In this document: positions 35,191 through 46,465 of the stretch, piece after piece
How the letters are laid out: each line of letters begins with the position of its first letter
How positions within the stretch are numbered: position 1 is the first letter of the stretch
Source: Triatoma infestans
Lineage: Eukaryota > Arthropoda > Insecta > Hemiptera > Reduviidae
Length of the DNA stretch: 64,000 nt
Assembly: GCA_011037195.1 (NCBI GenBank)
Contig: JAAEAF010006696.1
Coordinates: 1-64,000, forward strand
Direction of reading: 5' to 3'
The notes under the pieces: generated by a model
Databases searched by the model: none
Seen by the model: the letters and a program-made list of their open reading frames with translations, nothing else
Told to the model about the DNA's origin: nothing
Made by a program: the position numbers and the translations under genes

Positions 35191-35396
35191 TCCATTATAT
35201 ATATCAATATAAATTGTAAAATCAACTACAATAGCACAGGCATGAAATATAGTAATTACAAGCTTTTTTAAGCTTAACTATACAAAATGAAAAATACCAT
35301 AAAGGAGTTTAATAAAATATTTTGGAGTTTATATCGCCACTTCTGATTACTTCCAATAATATACTATAATCTATAAAACCAAATACAGAAGATAGA

Positions 35397-36121
35397 TTCT
35401 ACCGGGGGAAATGGCTATCCAGCCTACGCCACCGCGACACCCCAAGGATCTATTGTGGCACCCCCCTAGTTGGAGACCCTCCCCCTATCCTGTCCTTAAC
35501 CGGACTGTGGAATTGGGGGGGGATGGCTCCCAGGTGGTCAATCAGAGCACCTGCCATCAGAGTACCCTCTCGAGTCCTGCTTGCCTTAAAAGACTTAATA
35601 GGTCCGAGAGAGGGCCCTGGCTGAGGCTTGTTGGCACCAGCTTCTCTTTACCAAAGAGGCGGTACCTTAGCCAGACCAGCCCCTCGCACTGACATACCAC
35701 ATGCAGTGCCGTCTCCTCTTCTTCCTGACAAAACCTACACAGGCTATCCGTTGCCAGGCCCATGCGATGCATGTGCTTATTTAGTCTACAATGGCCAGTG
35801 AGAGTGCCAACTGCTATCCTTATGGCCACCCGGCCTAGTTGGAGTAATTCTGCAGTTAGCTTAGGCGAGTAGCTATGGATAAACTTTTTCGCCTGCCTCT
35901 GGCCTGGAGTTTTGACCCACCATTCCCTTGATCGGTCCTGCATCCATAGCTTAATGGATGCACTCCTGAGGCATCTTGAGACACCGCAGAACGGCTCCGG
36001 CCCGATAAGCGCTCTCATTGAACCCTCCCGGGCCAGGCGGTCCGCCGCCTCATTGCCTCTGTGACCCGAGTGCCCAGGTACCCAAACCAGGAAGACCTTA
36101 TTATGGCTACTAATTTCCATT
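35397..36121 (-). pseudogene. RNase H-bearing LINE, 5'-truncated, with 10-bp target duplication
   Basis: The minus-strand open frame (35557-36120, 187 residues) begins within an RNase H domain. It contains FLVWVPGHSGHRGNEAADRL near its start, then LTGHCRLNKHMHRMG and the zinc-like CRFCQEEEETALHVVCQC. This is the end of ORF2 of an I-like or related LINE. AGAAGATAGA flanks both sides (35387-35396 and 36122-36131), marking the insertion. The frame has no lesion but lacks everything upstream, so no functional protein is expected. Confidence 0.75.
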
Positions 36122-36131
36122 AGAAGATAGA

Positions 36132-36540
36132 ATATAATCTCAAAAACATTTAAAGAAGAAATTTAACAATGTTATTGTTTGTAATAAATGAACACTCAAA
36201 AACTCAAACTATCTTTTATTTACATACTAAATAAATTCAGCTGACATTTTAGCTAACTTTTAGCAATAAATGGTTTTTAATTTTTCCCGATCAATTATAA
36301 AATATTTAGAATTATTAGTTGAATTACTTAAAATCTAGTTCTAATTTCACTACATAACACATCCGTTGAATCAATGGTTACTCTTTCCCATTTTTCTTTT
36401 TGGTTAATGTCCACTTATTTCCAATTTTAGTGGTACAATTGGCACTATTTCTTAATGATCATGTATTTTTGTCCACATAGCGTTTCTTTTAGAATGGCCC
36501 GCTGCTCCTCGGCTTCTGCCGTATCGGTGGATAGCTCCAT
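36132..36540. other. AT-rich intergenic, no gene recognised
   Basis: No motif-bearing ORF or repeat end seen. Confidence 0.4.
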
Positions 36541-36744
36541 ATTTTTATTTTTATTTTTTTAATTGAAGGGCGCGTCAACAGCTATGGTCATTGGCGCCCG
36601 GTGCCTCTCGTTACAGACAACACTGCCCATCACCGGACTGTGAGCTGTAGACGCTCTTAGGAAGAAAAAAAATCTAAGGGTAGCACAGCTGGACCCTAAC
36701 CCAGGTCCTCCGCGCGGGAATCCACTTAGCTATTCCCTTCCCTG
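36541..36744 (-). repeat. tRNA-derived SINE, copy B
   Basis: Same family as 29347-29568: plus-strand T-rich tail at the left, 'tggtcattggcgcccgg', 'ccatcaccggactgtgagct' and a degraded head ('gctggaccctaacccaggtc', 'cacttagctattccc'). The head is missing about 25 bp compared with copy C. Confidence 0.7.
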
Positions 36745-37510
36745 ATATCTCCAATATTGCTTACATAGTACTTTGGTCCTAATCTTATGTTCATTTAAGG
36801 ATTTGTTATCTCTTAGTCTCTTCACGTTTTAGTGTTTGGTATTTACCATTATTTATATTTTTCTTATACTTTGTAAAATAGTGCAGATGACTCAAGTCTT
36901 CTTCTCCCTTTATACACAGGAATTCTTCTTTCTCCTTCCGCCAACTGGTTTTTAGTTTTCACTAATGTCAAATCTTTGTTTTCCATTATACTTCTGCAGT
37001 TTTTTGTAAAATAAGTCCTATCTGTGTTACATTTTTTTTTTAAATTCACGCTCAGCCTGTTCTTTTTTTTTTAGCCTGTACAGTTCATTTCCTTTGTTTA
37101 TATAGTCGTCCCCAAAACATGGTTATCTGTCATCGCCATGTTCATGTATTCTTTTAACATTAAAATAGTGTGGTAATTGTCAAATTTTAATCGTTTATGT
37201 ACATTAGAATTAGGATAATTCCGCGTGAGTCGTCGCATCCGATAGAGTTGCCGTATCCTCTGTAGTGCAGAGCTCGCTGCCATGGACTATTGTAATAACT
37301 AAATTCAAATTCTGTGATTGCCAACTGATTTTTAGAGTATATGTAAGATAAGCAGGCAATTCTGCCATACAATATTTGTAACGCTTTGTACTGAAATAGT
37401 TTCTGTAGGCAAATCGCCTAACCCTTGCATAATTTTGGTGTTAATACTAAGCGTAGCATCTGTGTAGGAATGTTCTGGCTGTGATAACATCATCTTTCTT
37501 TTCATGATTA
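36745..37510. other. Intergenic, no gene recognised
   Basis: Short minus-strand ORFs (36864-37372) have no start context, motif or family resemblance. AT-rich. Confidence 0.35.
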
Positions 37511-38640
37511 GCCAGCGACGTGGTGCGGCATCTCTCCCCTATAAAATGGGAAAGATGCCGCATCTCGATCCGGTTTGCATGCCGCTCTTTTCTCTGTCCG
37601 GTATACATGCCATAAGTATTGAAAGTGTAACCAACATGTATTTTAAAATTATTTTTACTGTGTAATTCATTGTTGCGCTTTTAAACAGTGTTTAACAGTG
37701 GTTTTAAATTTTTCTTCCGTTTTCATAATCTAGTTTGAAATGCCAACTTTTTAAAAAAATTCGATGAAAATTTCAATAGTGTAAGTAAGATTTGGCGCAA
37801 ACTGACTCGGTATCGGATTGGATCTTTGATTTTGCGACGCTTGGGACAAAGCTTCAAGTGTTGGCAATGGTACTAATGTCTTCAAAACCACTGGAATCAG
37901 TCCATTCAACAGACACACACACTCTCTTCCAGATCACTTATTTTCAGTATCGGATAATGCTGTGTGCCTATCAGAAGATTTGAGGCTAATACAACATACT
38001 CCACCAAGTAAAACCATCAGCCTACCTCAAACTAACATGGAGCCTATAAAACCCTTACCTGGTATCAGCTATGAAAATCCAGATATTCCAACATCTTCAA
38101 AATACCTGCGTCCGAGATTGTTCTCACGTGCTCCCTGGATATCCAACTAAACGAACAACATCAATCGCCAGCGCAGTCTAGTTCTTTTATGCTGGGCTGC
38201 GCGACTTTGAATGGCTGAACAGCCAAAGTCGTGGCGTAGGGGGATAAAAAAAAAAATTCTGTGCAATATAGGTAAAGATTAAATTCATTTTCTGAATGTA
38301 ACTTAAATTTATATTATTAACAGCTTCAAGTGTTCAAGTTTAGCTTTAGTTCAATTCACATACAATGTTAACCACCACACAGTTACATTGCTTTCAACTT
38401 CCTCGTGCTGTTAAGCTTAGAAATTTCTATAAACGTGTTTTAAATGCTTTGTTTAGTAATGTAAGTCCTATTATGTATCAATAAAAAGCGTTCATTCTAT
38501 AATAAAGAGTTTCTAGGATATAGCCTTTGACAACGAATAATTGTTGATTTTTTATGAAGCGGGCGTATTTCCCCTCAGGTACGGCATCTCACTCATATAT
38601 CCCCGATGAGATGCCTCAAGGTAGAGGTTTAGAAAAGAAG
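37511..38640. repeat. ~1.1 kb segment bounded by hairpins sharing GGCATCTC
   Basis: The left hairpin has arms TGCGGCATCTCTCCC (37524-37538) and GGGAAAGATGCCGCA (37548-37562) with a 9-base loop containing TATAAAA. The right hairpin has arms GGCATCTC (38583-38590) and GAGATGCC (38607-38614). A third hairpin built from CGACTTT..GGCTG and CAGCC..AAAGTCG lies at 38202-38232. Two short plus-strand ORFs (37792-37983, 37962-38150) between them show no known motif. The arrangement looks like a non-autonomous element but I cannot assign a family. Confidence 0.3.
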
Positions 38641-39700
38641 TTATAATAAAATAGTGACACACTGTTTTCGTTATTTATCGTATTACAAATGATGTATATT
38701 TGTTAGTGAACTGTACTGCATAAACTTCAATTTATTTTGTATGAATTATGAGACTATGTGTATGAATTTAAAAAAATAAATATTGGGCATCTCTCTTGGA
38801 TTTACCTATATCGTCTTTTCTTTAATCAATTTTCTCAGAACTCTTAAATTGCCTCATTCACAATTTTTCCTATAATTTTTAATAATTATCTATAATTTAT
38901 ATCATTTAATCTTTCAGTTCTGTTTTAATCTATTTGTTTTTTTTTTTCAATCATTCTAAGATAATTTTTATGTTAATAATAAATCAAAATACTAACGACT
39001 GGATGTCTGGGCTCACAATCTAAGTAATAAATGAATATGCAAGTAATACAAACTCTTTTTTATCACACAGTGAATAAAATAATCAATTACAATTTCGTTT
39101 TTTTTTTTTTTTTCTACATTATCAATTCTATAAAACTCAGCTAAACATATTGTTTTATAATTTTTCCCCAATCACATGTAAAGTATTTAAAATAATTATA
39201 ATTTAAATTGATTAATATCGAGTCTTTCACTAGAATCAAACATTTAAGAGTTATTATATCATTATTTTCATACAACTTGGTTTCCCAGTATTAAACTTTT
39301 GATGGACGTGAGCAAGTGATTAATTTACCGCAAACATTCATTTCAAAACAAAAAGTGACAGCGATGGAGAGTTTTATTAGAAATCAGGATCTATATACGC
39401 GAAACACTACAAGGATTTACCAACTTCCCATGTAAAAAGCGATAATGCTCTTCGTTATGTAGAAGAATAAATTGTTTATCGTCTACAATTTTTGATTATC
39501 AATAAAAACTATGTTACGTCATGGAGATTTCTGTTTGAAGGGGCAGGTGAATCTAAAGAAGAGGGACATTGAGAGGGAGTATGATGGAACCCATGTGAAA
39601 TCAATTGAGTTGGGGAACTAGATGAAGTTACAGTGTGTCTGTATGACAAGCTGGATTTGTATGGTATACTTATAAACTCTAAGAAAATAAACAAAAGCAC
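38641..39700. other. AT-rich intergenic, no gene recognised
   Basis: Nothing beyond A/T runs and AT-driven short ORFs. Confidence 0.4.
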
Positions 39701-39709
39701 TTCAAAAGA

Positions 39710-40020
39710 TAAAATGTCCAGGTGATGTAATAGATCCGATACTCATAGAAATAGCGAATAGTATGGAGAAGGTTGCAGGAAGAATACATTTAGTGTGGAT
39801 TAAAGGGCATGCCAGGATCCAAGGAAATGAATATGTCGATATCCTGGCAAAAGATGCTATTAACTCGGGTGAAGAAATTCCTGCAGCTTAGTTTGGGAGA
39901 TATGAGTAAAGCTTTGAAAAGTCGGTATGTAGAATTATGGCAAGATCAATATGAAAATGAATATAAAGGCACATATTTTGCAGATATTCATCCTCGCATC
40001 ATTGCATTTTTGTTTTTATA
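39710..40020 (+). pseudogene. RNase H fragment of a LINE
   Basis: The frame after 39766 reads RIHLVWIKGHARIQGNEYVD followed by a LAKDA block, the last conserved block of an RNase H domain, and then decays with a frameshift near 39890. The WIKGHA wording differs from the WVPGH type elsewhere in the window, so it belongs to another LINE family. Confidence 0.55.
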
Positions 40021-40233
40021 GAAACAATGATCTTGTGGGCGGACAAATTAGTAAAAACAACTATAAAAATAATAAAATTTAATAATAACATCGTAGTCTT
40101 TTGGCCCAAATCTTGACAGCCCAAAAACTCTATCGGCTCATAAAAAAAAAAACTGATTGTATCTGATTAAATCTGTGAGTGTATAAACTGAATTTGCTTT
40201 GTGCAAGTCTGTCTTATCACACTGTTTGAAAAA

Positions 40234-40276
40234 ACGCATCCTAAAGATGGGCGAACGCCCGAAATCGGTCGATGAT
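40234..40276 (+). ncRNA. Hammerhead-ribozyme-like motif (core variant)
   Basis: The order is stem I strand CATC, CTAAAGA (consensus CTGANGA, one core change), a U, a perfect GGGCG-AA-CGCCC hairpin, GAAA, TCGGTC and the stem I partner GATG. Stem I pairs 4 of 4. The G5 to A change in the core should impair or abolish cleavage. Probably a Penelope-like relic. Confidence 0.4.
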
Positions 40277-40869
40277 CACAAAATGAAGCAGTCTATCACT
40301 GAAAATGTCTCTGATCCTGATTAAATTTCTTTGTTTTAATGAAATTCTCGATTATTTTATTCCATAGAACTTTTATTAAATATTAAATTTATTTTTTAAC
40401 CAATGTGAACGCTTTATACTATAATAATAAATTTCTTTGTGGGATGTGTGGTGTGTGGTATTTATGAATCCTGATTGTGTTATCTAAGACGCCCTTCACA
40501 CAGGTTTAGGAAGCAAGGGTCCACAAAAAAAGGAAAAAGAAGACAACTGGCTCACAAATAATGTAGATATTATTAATAAAAAACACAGACACAACGTGTT
40601 GACATAACAAGAATTTTGGCTATAACATAGGAAGTATTAAGAAGGTTATATAGAAAGATATGTGTGTGTGTGAATGATATGTGTGTCACCAATGTAAAAT
40701 TTGAGAGACCTACAGGAGGCCGCCATATCTTAAATCTAGAAATTTTTTTTTTTTACTTTGCAACTGCATACACAAATGCAACAAGCAAAAATGATAAAAC
40801 GAATATTGCGTGCATGAATACCGTAGTTAGCGTAGGTAGCCGTAAGTTAGCTTATTAGAGTAGTATGGC

Positions 40870-41600
40870 AGAGCCAACCTAGCGGGTTAACGTTAGGCAA
40901 TTAAATGATCACAGGGCCACCGCCGCCTGAGTCTTCGAAGAAGATTGGTAAGGATTGTTCTGGAGGATAGTGAGAGGATTAATGGATTGTTGTGAGAGGA
41001 TAGTTTGGAATGGAATTTATTGTAGCGGAATTTAGCTAAATCAGAGACAAATGGAAAATTTAGGTCGGGAGTGGATCGTGTGGTTGGAAACGTAAAATGA
41101 GGCATTTACTATGGTTCTTAAGGATTATGGGGATTGGAGAGTTTGTATGCGGTTGAGGTTAGTTAGTTTGGCTGTCCCATACAATTCCAGTCCGTATGTT
41201 CGCTAGTGTCAGTTTAGAGCGTTTGTCGAGTAATCGTTTTTAATATTTTGTATCTGTTCTTGCAGATTATCAGTTTTAGTCGAGTATATAAGGGTTTCAT
41301 GTGAGTCTTTTGTCCACATAGGAGTCCGAGATGTCTCACTTGATTCGAAATGGGAATAGGAATATTTTTGATGTAAATAGGAGGGAGCGTTTTGCGATTT
41401 AATGTAAATACTATATATTTGGATTTTTGTTGATTTACCCCGATTTCCCAACGAAGCCAGGGATCGAGGATTTGGAGGTGATTTTGTAAGTTACGGTTGG
41501 TAATGACGGGTCTTAGTGAGGAGAGAGAATGGCTGTATCATCGGCATAGGTGAGAAAGGTAACTGTATTAGGATGAGTGGGCCTGGAAAAATTTCGTCAC
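40870..41600 (-). pseudogene. Jockey-like LINE, C-terminal RT fragment
   Basis: Minus-strand frames give FLTYADDTAIL (the RT catalytic box, about 41570-41535), a GNRGKSTKIQ block (about 41450-41420) and further on the terminal region of jockey-type ORF2 (FPFVSDLAKFRYNKFHSKL at about 41060-41000). Stops and frameshifts separate the blocks. It ends about 100 bp upstream of protease paralog 2. Confidence 0.6.
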
Positions 41601-41751
41601 TAAAAGTTCGTGTTTTCAATTTCTTGATTTTTTTTTTTTTTAAATATAATTAGTAATCACTTTTTTATTAGTAAAAATAAAAGATAAAAGTATCTATCAC
41701 ATGATATTTGTTTTTTTATTTTTATTTTTTTTTTTATTGAAAAATGTAAAT

Positions 41752-42657
41752 ATGAAATTTATTCAATTTTTTCAAAAAATTTTATTACTTTTAATCAAAT
41801 TATCTTTGTTAAAATTCAATGATAAATATTCTGCATACAGTGCACATACAGATCTGATAGACATTACAGAAGCACCATTTACAGTAATTTTATCACCAAC
41901 TGGTTGTATAGGTGCATTAATACATCCGCTATGGGTAATCACAACTGCACAATGCACTTTAAAAGGATCAACTGAAATTTATGCTGGTTTTGGTGCATTA
42001 GATAGAAAAAAATGTAATTACTATATAAAAGGTACAGTTTCATTTATACATCCAAGTTTTTTTAATGTTGCTGTTGATTCAACAGCAACAACAGCAATAT
42101 CAACACGTAATATTGCTTTAATAGAATTATCAGCACCGGCCATATTATCGGAAAATGTGAAAGTATTAATGATAGAGAAAATTAAATGGCCATTGAAAAA
42201 TAATACTTGTACATTAGCTAGTTATGGAAGTGGTAGTCATTCTAAAGATACAAAATTACATTTAACCAAAATGTCGATTAAAAAAGATTGCAATTGTTTA
42301 ACTAAATCTGGATTATTATGTGGAAATTGGATAGAAGGTTATTTACCATCTAATGGTGCCGCTGGTGGTGTATTAGTTTGTGATAATAAAGGTGTTGCTA
42401 TAATTGCACAAAATGTAGGAACTTCATTCTGTACTGATAAAAATAAAGCTATAAAAGTAATGGCTAAAGAAGAATATGATCCAAATGATATTATGTATTT
42501 ATTTGCTCCTATTGATATCAATTTAGATTGGATTGAATCAATTTCACATTACAGTAAAGCCAGCAAAATTCATGTGGGCAATCTAGAATTACATGAAATG
42601 TTTATCAGTTTGCAAATGTCTTCCTTATTATTAATATGTTTCATCACACCTATATAG
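41752..42657 (+). CDS. Catalytically dead serine protease homolog (pseudoenzyme), paralog 2
   Basis: A single-exon S1-fold protein. I prefer the ATG at 41752 (301 residues) over the upstream one at 41701, because the extra 17 residues come from a poly-T tract and paralog starts align with MKFIQFFQK. Signal-like hydrophobic residues are 4-20. The fold is evident (GCIGALIHPLWVITTA, NIALIEL, LLCGNW, GVLVCDNKGVA), but every catalytic position has changed: Gln67 for His57, Asn120 for Asp102 and Ala204 for Ser195. Asp194 is Ala203 and Cys191 is Ser200. There is no Arg/IVGG-type activation site. Residue 189 is Leu. The other core cysteines, the YSKASKI motif and the hydrophobic tail (about 287-301) persist. 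An uninterrupted frame argues against a decaying pseudogene. AATAAA lies about 20 bp downstream. Confidence 0.82.
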   Translation: MKFIQFFQKILLLLIKLSLLKFNDKYSAYSAHTDLIDITEAPFTVILSPTGCIGALIHPLWVITTAQCTLKGSTEIYAGFGALDRKKCNYYIKGTVSFIHPSFFNVAVDSTATTAISTRNIALIELSAPAILSENVKVLMIEKIKWPLKNNTCTLASYGSGSHSKDTKLHLTKMSIKKDCNCLTKSGLLCGNWIEGYLPSNGAAGGVLVCDNKGVAIIAQNVGTSFCTDKNKAIKVMAKEEYDPNDIMYLFAPIDINLDWIESISHYSKASKIHVGNLELHEMFISLQMSSLLLICFITPI

Positions 42658-42721
42658 ATAACACAGAGATAAAACAAGAAATAAACTAAAGTCTAATACT
42701 TTTGTATAATTTATATTTTTA

Positions 42722-42725
42722 AAAT

Positions 42726-42756
<31 letters not shown>

Positions 42757-42772
42757 ATATATATATATATAA
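42722..42772. repeat. (ta)n microsatellite
   Basis: Alternating TA over about 50 bp with one short interruption, 65 bp after protease paralog 2. Confidence 0.85.
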
Positions 42773-43042
42773 TTAAAATAAAACTACTTGTTATGTATAC
42801 CTGAAATTCCAAGTTTAAAATAAATTTGTCAGAATTATTACCAGCATATAATTATTACAGTAGATTGGGTAAATATTAGGTGAACCAATTCATAACAGAT
42901 ATTTAATTATTCTTCTAACGGCTGTAAGAGAAACGAAGTATTTGGAATTATTTTTAGCAATTGAATTTTAAATTTAATTATAAATTTACAGATATAAATA
43001 TTCTATAATTTTTTATATGAATAAGTTTATTTACAAATAAAA

Positions 43043-43565
43043 TACTTTCTCCCTAGTAAAAGTAAGTATTTGTAATCGTGCCAAATTTTCGATATCGAGT
43101 TTTTATCGTAAATATCCCGTTTTGAGGTCACCTGAATCCAAAAAAAAAGAAAAGTGTATCTATGTATTTATGTATGTATGTATGTAGTGGATATTCAAAA
43201 TTTGATATTTCGTTTGGGTATTATTGTTTGGGATCTGACAATAAGTCAGAGGACAAAATTCCTTAACCGGAAGTACCACTTCATTAAATTTTTTTTTTTT
43301 TTTTTTTTACGCAATTTTCTCAAAAAAAAAGCTAAAAAAGACGTTTTTTGTTATAACCACTACACATACAAAGATTAAAAATTTTTATTTTAAACATTTC
43401 TCCGGGAAAATGCATTTAAAGGACAGTTTTTAGGGAAGTGTGGATGGAAAGTGCTATTTCAGTTTATTACACAATTCTATCATCTAAATAATATTAATTA
43501 GAATTAAATATGTTGTTGAAATTCCGTGTTTGAAAAAAAAAAAATCAAAAGACCAGAAGTGCGTT
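43043..43565 (+). repeat. ~1 kb repeat copy 4, left part
   Basis: Starts with the family terminus ('actttctccctagtaaaag') and runs through the first module. It is interrupted after about 43565 by a Penelope-like piece, resumes at about 43790-44005, and is interrupted again by a LINE (44006-45248). Confidence 0.65.
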
Positions 43566-43659
43566 TTCTGGTCTGCGCAGTCCCACTGTAATCGCACCCG
43601 TATGTATTTTGTTTTTTGTTTGTGTTTTGTGTTATAATTTTTTTTCTTTATTTTTTTTA

Positions 43660-43704
43660 TTGTTCCTGAAGAAGGCAGACAAAGTTTGTAGAAACGTCGA
43701 ATTT
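43660..43704 (+). ncRNA. Hammerhead-ribozyme-like motif with intact core
   Basis: CTGAAGA (43666-43672) and GAAACGTC (43691-43698) are exact core elements. Flanks GTTC and GAAT pair as stem I (three Watson-Crick pairs plus a wobble). Stem II does not pair well next to the core, so activity is uncertain. It lies in a foreign segment (about 43566-43789) inserted in the 1-kb repeat. Confidence 0.35.
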
Positions 43705-43789
43705 GTTAATTATTAAAAAATAATTACAAAATTACTTTTTTTTTTTTTTTTTTTAACTGGAATTGGTCGATAAGCCAACAAAGTTTTGT

Positions 43790-44005
43790 TTTCATATTTT
43801 TCAGTTTTCTGTTATATTTTTTTACTTTCTAGCAATTTTCTCAAAAATGGGCTAGGACGATTTTCTTCAAACTTGTCGTATCAATTAAACATACGAAGAT
43901 CTATAACTTTTATTTTAAAACATTTCTCTGGGAAAATTCATTTAATGGCATTTTTTGGGGGAGAATTGGGATTTAGATTGTCCTCTGAAGTGCTATTTCT
44001 GTTTA
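43790..44005 (+). repeat. ~1 kb repeat copy 4, middle part
   Basis: Contains the family blocks 'ttctcaaaaatgggctaggacg', 'catttctctgggaaaattcat' and 'gtgctatttctg'. Its last 16 bp (43990-44005) are duplicated after the LINE at 45249-45264. Confidence 0.65.
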
Positions 44006-45248
44006 TTATTATTGTAAACAGAAATTAGGTGCCTAATGGCGCGGGACCTAAGCCTATCTGGCCTTTATCCCCCCGATACCTCCCTATCCCCTTAATAAAA
44101 CTCTCCCGGTAGCTTACCGGTTAATCTACAGTATCCCAAGATATCCCGAAACTCCAGCTCGCGCAGACAATCTTGCGAGAGTGATGCCCTCCCAAAAACA
44201 CGAAACCTAGTTCCGCGAAACGGGGACACTGACAAAGGTAGTGGTACACCGTTTCCCTGACTCCGTCATCACAGTTCTGACAAATGGGACTAGACGTCCT
44301 CCCTATATTAAACAAGTGGCAAACAAGTGTGCCCAGTCACTATCCCTATCAGGGTCCTCAGACCCGTCCTACTAAGGGACAGGAGATACTCCGAAGTTCC
44401 CTGCCTACTTGTCTTTATAAATATTTTGGCTTGGAGCGTTTCTCCAAAACTTTCGTCTCCCAAACTCTAATCTGTTTGTCACGAAACGTCTTTGTGACAG
44501 CCAGGGCTGGTTCAGGACCGCAAAATGGTTGAGATGATCCCTCCCTAGCCAACTGATCTGCCCTCTCATTCCCCTCTATTCCCCGCGTGTCCGGGTATCC
44601 AACAGAGGCGCACCGTACCCCTCCGAGCTAAAGCATTGAGCTTCCTCCGACATTCTCCCACTAATTTCGAACTCTACCAAGGCTTACTCAAAGCCCTTAT
44701 TGCGGCCTGGCTATCCGAGAAAATCCGCACTTCCTTGAACTCTCCCTGCCACTCCCCCACCAAGTGGCAGCATTCAATAATGCCCACCACCTCTGCCTGT
44801 AAGACCGTGGCCGACCCACCCAAGGCCATCGAACTCCCTCTGTCCAACTCCTGAAACCATGCTCCCGCCCCCGACAGGTCAGTGCCCTCCTGCCTCGAGC
44901 CATCTGAATAGCAGTGAATATTACCGCTGCCCGACTCCGTTGGCCTCGTGAGGTTATCATCCCCTATACTACTAATGGTAATCTCATAATCTCTCTCAAA
45001 TCTCCATTTCTTGCTCGTCTCATCAAGTTTGGATAGCAGAAATCGGTTCACTCGCCAAATTTCGTCCTCGATCCTAGTGTGATCCCACCGAAAGGTTCTC
45101 ACCCATTCTCCCTTGCACCTCATTCTGAGGTATCCTTTCATTGCCTCCCACGTTACCACGTACTGAAGAGGGGTTAGCCCAAACAGCATCTCCAATGCCA
45201 CCGTCGGTGTCGTTCTCATCGCGCCAGTAACAGCCAAACAAGCCGTGC
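44006..45248 (-). pseudogene. RNase H-bearing LINE, 5'-truncated, with 16-bp target duplication
   Basis: The minus-strand frame 45237-44674 (187 residues) holds the region after the RT and an RNase H with HCYSDGSRQEGTDLSG (about 44920-44870), AEVVGIIECC and RIFSDSQAAIRAL. The remaining RNase H (GIEGNERADQLA at about 44590-44550) and the zinc-like tail (CQNCDDGVRETVYHYLCQC, about 44285-44225) follow in other frames. A short (taa)n tail is at the left (44001-44014). The 16-bp target copies 43990-44005 and 45249-45264 differ at two positions, so the insertion is moderately old. Confidence 0.75.
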
Positions 45249-45440
45249 GCGCTATTTCTATTTACTATACAATTCTGTCATCTAAATAATATTAATTAGA
45301 ATTAAATATGTTGTTGAAATTCCGTGTTTGAAAAAAAATCGAATGACTGAAAGTGCTATTTTACTGAAATGTATTTTTCAGTTTTCTCGAATGGTGAAAA
45401 TATTTCACAGATTTAACGAATGGTTTGCATCTGTGCGTCT
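45249..45440 (+). repeat. ~1 kb repeat copy 4, right part
   Basis: Resumes with 'gcgctatttctattta', 'caattctgtcatctaaataa' and 'atgttgttgaaattccg', as in the uninterrupted copies. Confidence 0.65.
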
Positions 45441-45475
45441 GGTTTGAACAAAAGATCTCAAAAACGAAAAAAATC

Positions 45476-45625
45476 TTATGAAACTGAAATAAAATGAAAC
45501 TGAAACTGAAATGAAACTGAAATAAAATTAAACTGAAACTGAAATGTAACTGAAATAAAATTAAACTGAAACTGAAATGTAACTGAATTAAAATTAAACT
45601 GAAACTGAAATGAAACTGAAATTCC
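45476..45625 (+). repeat. AT-rich minisatellite (aaactgaaatgaaactgaa)
   Basis: Nested repeats of 'gaaactgaaat' and 'gaaataaaatt' over about 150 bp. The minus-strand open frame full of F, Q and N is produced by this repeat and is not a gene. Confidence 0.8.
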
Positions 45626-45717
45626 CTTTACGTATCCACTAATTGCATCTAACAAAAAGGATTCAGGCAAAATCCATCAACCGGAAATGCGGCATTACTG
45701 AATTTTTTTTTACTGAA

Positions 45718-45967
45718 TTTTTACTTCCTGTTAATCCTAGCTAGTAAGAGGAAGTATTGTAATCGTGTAAAAATTTTGATATCTAGTTTTCATCGGGAAA
45801 TATCCGTTTAAAAATCTCCACAGTCTAAAAAAAAAGTGGTTTTTAGAAAATGGTCTACATATGTATGTGAACAGCATAGGTTCAAAAACGAAAAATCATA
45901 GAAAGTTCAAATTGGATATTCCGTTTTTAGGTATCACCATGAGATCCGGTAGTATGTTATCCTGTCA
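45718..45967 (+). repeat. ~1 kb repeat copy 5, left part
   Basis: Family terminus with its AGTAAGAGGAAGT partner, then the 'agtggtttttag' block. Interrupted by a MITE at 45968 and resumed at 46466. Confidence 0.65.
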
Positions 45968-46465
45968 ATAGGGTTGCCAGATGAAAAAATGTAAATATAT
46001 ATGATTAAGACTTCAAAAATATATTATTTAGGAAAGAAATATACCATATTATTTTTAAAAACTTTATTAAATACAAACAAACTTAAATCTTTCAAAATTT
46101 ATTAATTTTATGACAAAAATAAATGCACATAACAGTTGCGGCCATAAAATCTTAGACGTCCTGTCAATCAGTTGGTGTAAAGCACCCTTTTAAGTATTTG
46201 TATTGTCATTTTTGACATTTGGCGAGAGCTATGCGCGCGCCGCGCCATAAACGAGACTCCTATCAACCAATTAGCATTCACTACTTGATTACTGATGACT
46301 GTATGGCGCGAGATAAGCGCACTAATGCGAATTATTATTGTTATCATCGCAGTGATCCGGATAAATATATCATTTTTAGACGTATATTTAGATTCTGATA
46401 TCATATATCAATAAGAACAAAATATATCAGGGTGATATTAAATATATTAGATCTGGCAACTCTAT
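45968..46465. mobile_element. MITE with 15-bp terminal inverted repeats
   Basis: The left end is ATAGGGTTGCCAGAT and the right end is the complement of ATAGAGTTGCCAGAT (one mismatch). The 498-bp element carries no transposase. CTGTCA (45962-45967) and CTGCCA (46466-46471) may be diverged target duplications of 6 bp or more. It interrupts the 1-kb repeat at a point where the uninterrupted copies read 'ctgtcaaaatt', supporting these borders. Superfamily not assigned. Confidence 0.65.

Noticed and set aside
41701..41751. Upstream ATG extending protease paralog 2 by 17 residues
   Set aside because: The added residues come from a poly-T tract and do not align with the other paralogs; ATG 41752 gives a normal-length protein and signal peptide.
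45476..45670. 64-codon F/Q/N-rich ORF on the minus strand
   Set aside because: It is the translation of a minisatellite.
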